Shown in pieces: positions 1 through 5,890 of a DNA stretch of 17,118 bases. This DNA comes from an uncultured Eubacteriales bacterium (GTDB lineage: Bacteria; Bacillota_A; Clostridia; Christensenellales; Aristaeellaceae), in contig OMRS01000195.1 in NCBI GenBank assembly GCA_900313545.1, forward strand, positions 1 to 17,118. Reading direction: 5' to 3'. The translations under genes were made by a program, and so were the position numbers. A model generated the notes under the pieces. The model was not told the origin of the DNA. It saw nothing but the letters and a program-made list of their open reading frames with translations, and did no database searches. Every line of letters starts with the position of its first letter. Position 1 is the stretch's first letter.

Positions 1-414
1 CCGGAAGATATTCAAGCCGACATCGTCGTTGAATTCGCGTCCAACTTCCCCGGGAAGTATCCGGACCACCACCTCGCAGGTGGCGGCTACGCGCAGCAGA
101 TTGACATGGCCGCCGTGTGCCGCCAGTTTTCGGTCACACAGGGTGGCGTGGAGATGAAGGTAGCAGGCGCCGTCCTTCTGCGTGACGGTCCCGCAGAGGT
201 TGCTGATCTCCATGGGCTCGGAGAATTCCTTTTTGAAGAACGTCCGGGTCGGAACATCATAGACGCAGACCACAGCGTGGTCGATGGCCCCCAGCCCCTC
301 CACGGTGGCCAGACGGATGTTCTCTTTGCTGCACAGTGTGCTCAGGGAGGCAAGGACTTCCTCGCCGCGGTCGATCCTCACAATATAGGTGTCTGCGAAT
401 TTCTGATATTCCAT
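1..414 (-). CDS. PPC/DUF296 domain protein (PD1-like DNA-binding family), 3' end cut by window edge
   Basis: The frame is open from an ATG at 414 to the window edge (138 codons, no stop), so only the last few residues are probably missing; family members are about 140 residues. The start is supported by AGGAGG six bases upstream. The translation shows family hallmarks: a GLGAIDHAVV segment near residues 40-50, then HLHATL, GGHV and a T-C-E-V strand in the second half. PPC/DUF296 proteins form small trimeric beta-sandwiches. Plant members carry AT-hook DNA-binding motifs, whereas the function of bacterial stand-alone members is poorly defined, so DNA binding is not established here. It lies 86 bp downstream of the dehydrogenase on the same strand with no terminator hairpin between them, so co-transcription is likely. 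The family call is secure; the role is unknown. Confidence 0.85.
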   Translation of the reverse strand, partial: MEYQKFADTYIVRIDRGEEVLASLSTLCSKENIRLATVEGLGAIDHAVVCVYDVPTRTFFKKEFSEPMEISNLCGTVTQKDGACYLHLHATLCDRKLAAHGGHVNLLRVAATCEVVVRILPGEVGREFNDDVGLNIFR

Positions 415-500
415 GATGAACCTCCTCTGTTTTGCGGATTCAGGGTCACGGGGGGACGGAGTTCGTCTTCCGGGGGAGCTTTGGGGGCACCCGCGGCCTT

Positions 501-1460
501 TCAGTAGCCCCTTTTGAGGTCCACTTCCCTCAGGAGAGGCCGACCGAGGCGGAAATTGTCAAAGTCCTCAAGGAACAGGGAAATGATGCGCTCACGGGTA
601 TAGGGAAGTGTCATGTTTCCTGCCACGTGGGGCATGGTGAGAAGGCCAGGACAGCTCCAGAGCGGAGAATCCGCGGGAAGGGGCTCCGTTTCAAAGACGT
701 CCAGGGCAGCCAGAAAGTGTCCCTTCAGCAGGAGCGGAAGGAGCGCGCTTTCATCGATCAGGCTTCCCCTTCCCACGTTGACCACAAGGGCCTTTTCCGG
801 AAGGAGACAGAGGCGGTCGTGGTCAAGGATATGGAAGGTTTCGGAGGTTCCGGGAAGGGAGGCAATCAGAATATCGGTCTCGGGAAGCAGTTTATCCAGG
901 GAGGAGAGGGGCAGGACCTCATCAAAGAGTCCTCCGGGATTGCGGCCGCTGCGGTTGAACCCGGTCAGGCGCGCAGGAAGGAAGCCGCGCAGCCGTCTGG
1001 CAATCTCCTGTCCGATGTCCCCGGTTCCCAGCAGGGCGATCCGGCTGCCCAGGATGGAGCGCACGGGAAGGTTGCGCACCCATTCCCGGCGGGATACGAG
1101 GGCGTTGTAGTCCTGCTGGCGGCGCAGCATCTCCAGGGTGATCATCACCACATGCTCAGAAATGGTGACCCCGTAGGCGCCTGAGGAATTGGTGAGACGG
1201 GCCTGCGGGGAGGCGAAGGTGCCGGGGGCAAGAAATTGATCGATCCCTGCGGAGGGAGTGCACAGCCAGTCAAGCCGGGGGGCGTTGCGGGCAAGGAGGG
1301 CGGATGCGCCGAAGATGATTTCGGCATCTTCAAGCGAGCTCAGGGCATCGGTATCCCGGGAAAAGCACTGAACATCAAATCCATGCGGGGAGACGGCTTT
1401 CCGGACCCGGTCAAAGTCCTCTGTCCGGAAGGCCTCATTGACGACAATCAGTTTGCGCAT
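501..1460 (-). CDS. D-isomer-specific 2-hydroxyacid dehydrogenase (NAD(P)-dependent)
   Basis: This 319-residue protein is a full-length member of the D-2-hydroxyacid dehydrogenase family, cytosolic enzymes that interconvert 2-oxoacids and D-2-hydroxyacids with NAD(P)H. The dinucleotide-binding motif GTGDIG is at residues 145-150. The catalytic triad is present: Arg in NVGRGS (about 231), Glu in DVFETEP (about 257) and His in MPHVAGN (about 278). The substrate-binding N-terminal part contains the SAGID segment near 70-74. The ATG start is preceded by GGAG nine bases upstream. The substrate (glyoxylate/hydroxypyruvate, phenylpyruvate, lactate or other) cannot be read from the sequence. It is the first gene of a unit with the PPC-domain gene downstream, and a good promoter lies about 200 bp upstream. 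Confidence 0.93.
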   Translation of the reverse strand: MRKLIVVNEAFRTEDFDRVRKAVSPHGFDVQCFSRDTDALSSLEDAEIIFGASALLARNAPRLDWLCTPSAGIDQFLAPGTFASPQARLTNSSGAYGVTISEHVVMITLEMLRRQQDYNALVSRREWVRNLPVRSILGSRIALLGTGDIGQEIARRLRGFLPARLTGFNRSGRNPGGLFDEVLPLSSLDKLLPETDILIASLPGTSETFHILDHDRLCLLPEKALVVNVGRGSLIDESALLPLLLKGHFLAALDVFETEPLPADSPLWSCPGLLTMPHVAGNMTLPYTRERIISLFLEDFDNFRLGRPLLREVDLKRGY

Positions 1461-1531
1461 TAGCGTTCACTCCAATCCTTGTTGTTGGCAGGTGTCACAC
1501 GGAGGGAATCCGTGAATGCGGACAATTCGGC

Positions 1532-1553
1532 GGCCTCCGGGTGCCCGGAAGCC
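1532..1553 (-). other. Strong hairpin in the dehydrogenase 5' leader
   Basis: A 10-base inverted repeat (GGCCTCCGGG / CCCGGAAGCC read on +, with GU pairing in RNA) with a very short loop lies in the ~190-nt untranslated leader between the promoter (1657-1685) and the dehydrogenase start. No T-run follows on either strand, so it is not a classical terminator. A second weaker stem (ACCATC/GATGGT) lies nearer the promoter, at about 1625-1650. The leader is long and structured enough to be regulatory, but I recognise no known riboswitch class. Confidence 0.5.
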
Positions 1554-1656
1554 GGAAACTCATGATTCAGGGATGACGCGTGCAAGAGGCGATGAAGGGT
1601 CCCCGGGGAGATGAACCATTCCGGACCATCAGCGGACACTCCCCGATGGTGGGAAT

Positions 1657-1685
1657 AGTATAGAGAAGCATGGGACAATTTGCAA
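1657..1685 (-). promoter_or_regulatory. Sigma-A promoter for the dehydrogenase unit
   Basis: Read on the minus strand there is a -35 TTGCAA (1680-1685), a 17-base spacer, and a -10 TATACT (1657-1662). Four of six and five of six bases match the vegetative consensus. Transcription would start near 1650, giving a ~190-nt leader before the dehydrogenase ATG at 1460. Confidence 0.65.
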
Positions 1686-1928
1686 ACGGGAAAAGACAGC
1701 CATGGCGGACGCGGCAGGACGGGATAAGGCTTCAGCGCAGCAGCTGTTCTGGGCGGTGCGCATCGGCATGAAACTGACGGGGGACCATCAAAGGATGGCG
1801 GGAGCCCCGCGGCCCGGAGAAGAATCAGGAGGAAACCGACGGGCAAAAAGGGAAAGTCCAGGGCGGGAAACCCGTGTTAAGCAGCGATGGGCCGAAGGCG
1901 ACCAGCTGCGGGGAAGAGGAGGGAGAGA
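1686..1928. other. Gene-free stretch with no supported feature
   Basis: Several frames are open here on both strands, but none has a ribosome binding site plus recognisable protein composition; the translations are rich in Arg, Ser, Pro and Gly, as expected of GC-rich non-coding DNA. I see no tRNA or rRNA and cannot match a known structured RNA. It lies between the divergent promoter for the dehydrogenase and a terminator-like hairpin, so a small untranslated RNA on the plus strand cannot be excluded. Confidence 0.4.
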
Positions 1929-1966
1929 GGGGATGGGAAGACTTCTGATCCCCCCCTGCTTTTTTT
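1929..1966 (+). terminator. Terminator-like hairpin with T7 tract, no obvious upstream gene
   Basis: GGGGAT (1929-1934) pairs with ATCCCC (1948-1953), with a possible inner GAA/TTC pairing, and a run of seven T follows at 1960-1966. The stem is imperfect and there are six bases between stem and T-run, so it is weaker than the other terminators in this window. It would stop plus-strand transcription, but no plus-strand gene is apparent upstream within the window. Confidence 0.45.
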
Positions 1967-1998
1967 GTGTGTTGAAACTGGTTGAGAGATTGGGATTG

Positions 1999-2007
1999 TG
2001 GTATGAT
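1999..2007 (+). promoter_or_regulatory. Extended -10 promoter for the HAD/ATPase operon
   Basis: TGGTATGAT is an extended -10 element (TGn followed by TATGAT, 2002-2007). The -35 region is poor: TTGAGA at 1982-1987 is only 14 bases away. Extended -10 promoters tolerate a weak -35. Transcription from about 2014 would give a leader of roughly 230 nt before the HAD gene. Confidence 0.5.
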
Positions 2008-2012
2008 CTGTC

Positions 2013-2245
2013 AATAAGGAGAAGGACGGCAGCCCCTTGATCGGTCCTGCCTGAGAGGGGGACCTGCCCCTTGCCGCGGCATCCGTCACAGTTCATCCGC
2101 GATACCGCGGAAACGTGAAGCAGAAGGCTCCCGGAATCCTCTCCGACCGAAAAACGCGGAGTGCGGCTGCCTGCGAATCTGCAAAGCAGGTTCATGCCGG
2201 CCTGAACAGAGCGTTTTCGTGCGTGCCAACAAGAAGGAGAGTTGT
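2013..2245 (+). other. Long structured 5' leader of the HAD/ATPase operon
   Basis: About 230 bases separate the promoter from the start codon at 2246, with no credible coding content. Several stems are possible: GGGG/CCCC around the GGGGGACCTGCCCC segment, a CCGCGG pair enclosing about 24 bases, CTCCG/CGGAG enclosing an A-rich loop, and CCTGC/GCAGG close to the gene. The order and conserved bases do not match any riboswitch class I can name. The segment ends in an AAGGAGAG ribosome binding site. Confidence 0.4.
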
Positions 2246-2914
2246 ATGCGATATCCATGTCTGGTTCTGGATCATGACGATACGGTTGTCAACAGCACAG
2301 CGACAGTGCACTATCCCTGCTTCGTGGAGTATACCGCCCGCTATTTCCCGGAGTATCACTGCACGCTGGATGAATATTTTCTCAAGAACTTCGATCCGGG
2401 AGTGGTGCCCTTTTTCCGGGACGAGGTGGGGATGAGCGATGAACAGATGAAACATGAGCAGGACTACTGGCTTTCATATGTGCAGGACCATGTTCCCCAG
2501 GCGTATGACGGGATCCGGGAGATTCTGGAACGGTACCGCGCGGAGGGCGGGATCATCTGCGTCGTCTCCCACTCTCATGCGGACAACATCCTCCGGGATT
2601 ATCGGGAAAACCGGCTGCCGGAACCGGAACTGATCTACGGATGGGAACGTCCCCCGCATGAACGCAAGCCCCATCCCTTTCCCCTCAGGGATATCATGCG
2701 CCGGCTGGATCTTGCGCCCTCTCAGATCCTGATGCTGGATGATCTGAAGCCGGGATACGACATGGCGCGGGCATGCGGGGTGGATTTTGCCGGTGCGGGA
2801 TGGTCAAATGACATCAAGCAGATCGAACGGTTTATGAGGAAAAACTGTCACAGGTATCTGAAAACGGTGAAGGAACTGGAGGAATTCCTGTTCGCGGAGG
2901 AGGAAGAGACATGA
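2246..2914 (+). CDS. HAD-superfamily hydrolase (phosphatase-like)
   Basis: The 222-residue product has all four haloacid dehalogenase motifs: motif I LDHDDT with nucleophile Asp9 and Asp11, motif II Ser in VVSHSH (about 108), motif III Lys in ERKPHPFP (about 141), and motif IV MLDDLKPG (about 165-166). A helical cap between motifs I and II fits a class I HAD. Such proteins are cytosolic Mg-dependent phosphatases or phosphoglucomutases; the substrate is not evident. I chose the ATG at 2246 because AAGGAGAG sits five bases upstream; a GTG nine codons earlier lacks such a site and would add residues before motif I. The stop overlaps the next gene's start as ATGA, indicating translational coupling and possibly a shared substrate or pathway. 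Confidence 0.9.
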   Translation: MRYPCLVLDHDDTVVNSTATVHYPCFVEYTARYFPEYHCTLDEYFLKNFDPGVVPFFRDEVGMSDEQMKHEQDYWLSYVQDHVPQAYDGIREILERYRAEGGIICVVSHSHADNILRDYRENRLPEPELIYGWERPPHERKPHPFPLRDIMRRLDLAPSQILMLDDLKPGYDMARACGVDFAGAGWSNDIKQIERFMRKNCHRYLKTVKELEEFLFAEEEET

Positions 2915-4017
2915 GTAAACGGATAATAAGAATTGTTCTGACCGGAGGTCCTGCAGCGGGAAAGACCACTCTGATCAGCCGAATCCTTCACGAGTTCAAG
3001 CAGGAGGACGGCTGGCGGGTGATTACGATTCCTGAAACGGCCACGGACCTGATTTCAGGCTTTGGCATCAAGCCGTTTGGCGGATGTATGAGCATGCTTC
3101 AGTTCCAGGACTTTGTGGTGGCGGACCAGATTCACAAGGAGAATCTGGCGCTGAAGGCGGCGGAGATTGTCCCTGAGGACGATGTGCTCATCATTTATGA
3201 CAGGGCCATCATGGATGACAAGGCCTATGTGACGGATGAGGAGTTTGCCGAGGTCCTGAGCCATTTTGACGGCCGGACGGAAGCGGAGGTGCTCTCCGGG
3301 TACGATGCCGTCCTTCACCTGGTGACCTGTGCAAAGGGCGCGGAATCCGCATACAACCTGGGCAATGAAGCCAGAACGGAATCCATTGAGGATGCGCGCA
3401 GGATGGATGACCGGACCCTGCAGGCATGGAGCGGACACCCAAATCTCAAGATCATCGACAATTCAGAGGATTTTGATGACAAGATCAATCGCGCCATCCG
3501 GGAGATCTACCGGTGCCTGGGTGAACCTGAACCCGTGATTGAAAAGCGGAAATTCCTGATTTCCATGCCCGATCTGTGCGTGCTCCGGGAGAAGTACAAT
3601 GCGCTTGAAGTGGACATGATGCAGACCTACCTTGTGGAAGTCAAGCCCGGTGTGGAGCGCAGAATCCGTCAGCAGCGCAACGGCAGCACCTATCTGTATT
3701 TTTATACGGAGAAAAGCAGACTGCCGAGTGGCGACAAGCTGGATACGGAGCGCCCGATCTCCGAAAAGCAGTATATCCGCTACCTCATGGAGGGAGACAG
3801 GAACCTGCACAGCGTCTACAAGACCAAGTACAGATTTTTCTATAACTCTCACCGGCTGGAGGTCGATGTGTACCCCTTCTCCAAGGACAAGGCCGTCCTG
3901 TTTTTGTACAGCAAGGAGCTGGAGGGAAATCTCCCCGGGGAGATCCGGGTCCTCAGCGAAGTGACGGACAATCCCAGATACAAGAACCGGATGCTGGCAA
4001 AGATTCAGACGCTGTGA
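2911..4017 (+). CDS. AAA-type ATPase fused to a CYTH-like domain (Ttd14-like)
   Basis: The 368-residue product has two parts. Residues 1 to about 205 are a P-loop NTPase of the AAA_28 type: Walker A GGPAAGKT (12-19) and a Walker B-like hydrophobic strand ending in Asp (VLIIYDR, about 92-98). Residues from about 209 to 350 look like a CYTH/triphosphate-tunnel fold, with alternating charged beta strands (YLVEVKPGVERRIR, TYLYFYTEK, YRFFYNSHRLEVDVY). The usual ExExK signature is degenerate here (IEKRKFLI). This layout matches eukaryotic Ttd14 (TRPL translocation defect 14), which binds GTP and phosphoinositides, and its bacterial relatives, whose role is not established. The start overlaps the HAD gene by four bases and a strong terminator follows, so the two genes form a closed operon. 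Confidence 0.82.
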   Translation: MSKRIIRIVLTGGPAAGKTTLISRILHEFKQEDGWRVITIPETATDLISGFGIKPFGGCMSMLQFQDFVVADQIHKENLALKAAEIVPEDDVLIIYDRAIMDDKAYVTDEEFAEVLSHFDGRTEAEVLSGYDAVLHLVTCAKGAESAYNLGNEARTESIEDARRMDDRTLQAWSGHPNLKIIDNSEDFDDKINRAIREIYRCLGEPEPVIEKRKFLISMPDLCVLREKYNALEVDMMQTYLVEVKPGVERRIRQQRNGSTYLYFYTEKSRLPSGDKLDTERPISEKQYIRYLMEGDRNLHSVYKTKYRFFYNSHRLEVDVYPFSKDKAVLFLYSKELEGNLPGEIRVLSEVTDNPRYKNRMLAKIQTL

Positions 4018-4043
4018 CAGGCCCGGAAGGGAAAAAAAACAAT

Positions 4044-4080
4044 CAGCACCGGATGATGCAAATCATTCGGTGCTGGTTTT
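4044..4080. terminator. Bidirectional rho-independent terminator
   Basis: A 14-bp stem (4044-4057 with 4062-4075, one GU pair) closed by a GCAA tetraloop is flanked by TTTT on the plus side (4077-4080) and by eight A at 4032-4039, which read as T8 on the minus side. It ends the plus-strand HAD/ATPase operon and also lies just past the stop of the converging butyrate kinase gene. Confidence 0.93.
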
Positions 4081-4089
4081 GTGAAGAGG

Positions 4090-5196
4090 TTATTCCTCCG
4101 GGAAGGGGAAGCCCTCCCAGACGGGGCGGCCGGGGTAGATGCTGGGCTGAATCCGGCCGGTGAGCACATCCCGGGCGCCACGGGCCAGGGCATCCATCTC
4201 ATACTCCCCGGGATAGGCATAGACCGGGGCAATGAAGCCGCACTGCTCCCGCAGGGAACCTTCGATTTCCGGGAACCGGAGCAGCCCGCCCGTCAGGAGA
4301 ATGGCATCCACCCGGCCCCGCAGCACGACGCTCATGGCACCGATCTCCTTGGCGGTCTGGTAGATCATGGTATCCCAGACGAGCCGGGCATAGGGATCTC
4401 CGTTTTCGATTCTCCGGTGGACGGCGTCTGCGCTGGAGGTCCCGAAATGGCTGGAGAATCCTCCGGATTCGGTGCACATCTGCAGCAGCTTTTCCGGGGA
4501 AACCCCGGAGAGGTGCTCAATCAGGTCCGTGATGGCAAGGCCGCCGATGCGGGTGGGGGTAAAGGGACCTTCTCCCCCGGCGGCGTTGTTGCCGTCAATC
4601 ATCCGTCCGTGATCGTGGGCGGAGATGGAAATGCCTCCGTCAATGTGGCAGACGATCAGCCGAAGGTCCTCATAGCGGCAGCCCATGGCCTCGGCGTGCC
4701 GGCGGGCGGTCTCTTTCTGATTGAGGACATGGGAAATGGCCCGTCTGTGAATGCCCCGGATCCCGGTGATGCGGGCGATGTCCTGGTACTCGTCCACCAC
4801 CGTGGGATCCATCATGAACATGCGTCCGCCGTATTCCTTCTGGAGCTCAGCAGCCAGCTGCACGCCCAGGTTGGAAACATGGTTGAGGCCGCCCCGGGCA
4901 GCGCGGGTATCCTCCAGAAGCTGAGGCGTGACTTCATACACGCCGCTGGCGACGGGATAGCAGCTGCCGCCCCGCCCGATAAAGGCATCCACCTGTGACA
5001 GGTCCAGATGGTTGTCCTGGATGAAATCCCGGATGATCTTCATCCGGTAGGGAAGCTGATCGTTGATGCGGCGGAATCTGAGCAGCTGGGTGGAATCATG
5101 GAAAACGTTTTCGGCAAGGATTTTCCGCTCGTCCTCGTAAAGCGCCAGCTTGGTGGAGGTGGAACCGGGATTGATGACAAAGATCCGCAGAGACAT
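4090..5196 (-). CDS. buk: Butyrate kinase
   Basis: The 368-residue product belongs to the acetokinase/butyrate kinase branch of the ASKHA superfamily. It converts butyryl phosphate and ADP to butyrate and ATP, the last step of the phosphotransbutyrylase route; branched-chain acyl phosphates are also used by family members. The N-terminal phosphate-binding strand VINPGSTSTKLALY, a GRGG motif (about 74-77), the HIDGGISISAHDHGRMIDGNNA segment and a LLTGGL motif near 300 are all typical of Buk rather than acetate kinase. Length agrees with the family (about 355). No phosphotransbutyrylase (ptb) gene is adjacent, although the two are usually neighbours. The start is preceded by AGAGGGG. A consensus-like promoter lies 40 bp upstream and a terminator directly after the stop, so the gene is monocistronic. 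Isobutyrate or propionate kinase activity is possible. Confidence 0.93.
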   Translation of the reverse strand: MSLRIFVINPGSTSTKLALYEDERKILAENVFHDSTQLLRFRRINDQLPYRMKIIRDFIQDNHLDLSQVDAFIGRGGSCYPVASGVYEVTPQLLEDTRAARGGLNHVSNLGVQLAAELQKEYGGRMFMMDPTVVDEYQDIARITGIRGIHRRAISHVLNQKETARRHAEAMGCRYEDLRLIVCHIDGGISISAHDHGRMIDGNNAAGGEGPFTPTRIGGLAITDLIEHLSGVSPEKLLQMCTESGGFSSHFGTSSADAVHRRIENGDPYARLVWDTMIYQTAKEIGAMSVVLRGRVDAILLTGGLLRFPEIEGSLREQCGFIAPVYAYPGEYEMDALARGARDVLTGRIQPSIYPGRPVWEGFPFPEE

Positions 5197-5236
5197 GGGG
5201 GGACCCCTCTTTCAGAAATGATGGATGTCGGTTTCT

Positions 5237-5264
5237 ATTATAGCAGTTCCGGGAACAGGGTCAA
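5237..5264 (-). promoter_or_regulatory. Promoter for butyrate kinase
   Basis: On the minus strand TTGACC (5259-5264), a 16-base spacer, and a perfect TATAAT (5237-5242) preceded by TGC, so it also has an extended -10. The start point near 5230 leaves a leader of about 34 nt. Confidence 0.85.
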
Positions 5265-5279
5265 TGTTTCCCGTCAGGA

Positions 5280-5308
5280 TTGCAAAACAGGTCTCTAAAG
5301 GGTAGAAT
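5280..5308 (+). promoter_or_regulatory. Promoter for the kinase/deacetylase operon
   Basis: TTGCAA (5280-5285), a 17-base spacer, and TAGAAT (5303-5308). It is divergent to the butyrate kinase promoter; the two -35 boxes are only 15 bp apart, so one bound regulator could influence both. Confidence 0.65.
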
Positions 5309-5332
5309 GGCCGATACGAAAGGAGCAAGCGG

Positions 5333-5890
5333 ATGAATGTGATTCTGATCGGAATGCCTGGAGCCGGGAAAAGCACCGTCGGGGTGATCCTGGCCAAGAT
5401 GCTGGCTTCGGCATTCCTCGATACAGACCTGCTGATCCAGGAGAGAACGGGCGTTCCCCTGTGCCGGACCATTGAAAGCCAGGGGATTGGAGCCTTCCTT
5501 CAGATCGAGGAGGACACCCTGTGCGGGATGGATATCCCGGGAGGCCGCAGCGGATGTGTGATTTCCACCGGCGGCAGCGTGATCTACAGCCGGAAGGCCA
5601 TGGCGAGGATGCACCGTCTGGGAACGGTGGTCTATCTGAAGGTGGGCTGTGAACAGCTTCTGTCCCGCCTCGGGGACCTCCGCCGGCGCGGCGTGGTCCT
5701 GTCGGAAGGAGAGACCTTTCAGCAGCTGTATGAAGAGCGCACGCGGCGCTATGAAGAGGAGGCGGATCTGGTACTGGATGAAGGACAGATGAGCCTGGAG
5801 CAGACCGTCGAGGCGCTTTACGGGAGTATCATGGAAAGAAAGGAACAGACAACATGCAAAAATGGATGGGATGGATTCTGGCGGCTCTGA
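5333..5890 (+). CDS. aroK: Shikimate kinase-like P-loop kinase
   Basis: The 185-residue product resembles AroK, which phosphorylates the 3-hydroxyl of shikimate using ATP in chorismate synthesis. Seen are Walker A GMPGAGKS (7-14), the DTD motif (30-32) that contacts Mg and shikimate, the STGGS loop (78-82), a lid region with RRG (about 118-120), and an Arg in ERTRRYEEEADLVL (about 136-140). Two points differ from textbook AroK: the third glycine of the GGG motif is serine, and the lid lacks the RPLL form. Clostridial shikimate kinases often have an RGI/RGV-type lid, so the function is likely kept, but a related small-molecule kinase is possible. AAGGAG precedes the ATG. The last 37 bases overlap the following gene in another frame. 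No other aro gene is nearby. Confidence 0.78.
   Translation: MNVILIGMPGAGKSTVGVILAKMLASAFLDTDLLIQERTGVPLCRTIESQGIGAFLQIEEDTLCGMDIPGGRSGCVISTGGSVIYSRKAMARMHRLGTVVYLKVGCEQLLSRLGDLRRRGVVLSEGETFQQLYEERTRRYEEEADLVLDEGQMSLEQTVEALYGSIMERKEQTTCKNGWDGFWRL

Noticed and set aside
1460..1846. 128-codon minus-strand frame upstream of the dehydrogenase
   Set aside because: It spans the dehydrogenase promoter and leader, has no ribosome binding site, and its translation looks like random GC-rich sequence.
1845..1905. RNase P RNA core suggested by GGGAAAGTCCAGGGC
   Set aside because: Only this short segment resembles the conserved region; the other universally conserved segments are missing and the available length is too short.
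2100..2215. Cobalamin riboswitch in front of the HAD gene
   Set aside because: A GCTGCCTGCGAATCTGCAAA segment and an ACCTGCC box recall the class, but the box lies on the wrong (5') side and the flanking pairings do not fit; the downstream genes are not cobalamin-related.
4081..4998. 305-codon open frame on the plus strand opposite butyrate kinase
   Set aside because: Shadow of buk, which is secure by family motifs; the frame also starts directly in the bidirectional terminator region.
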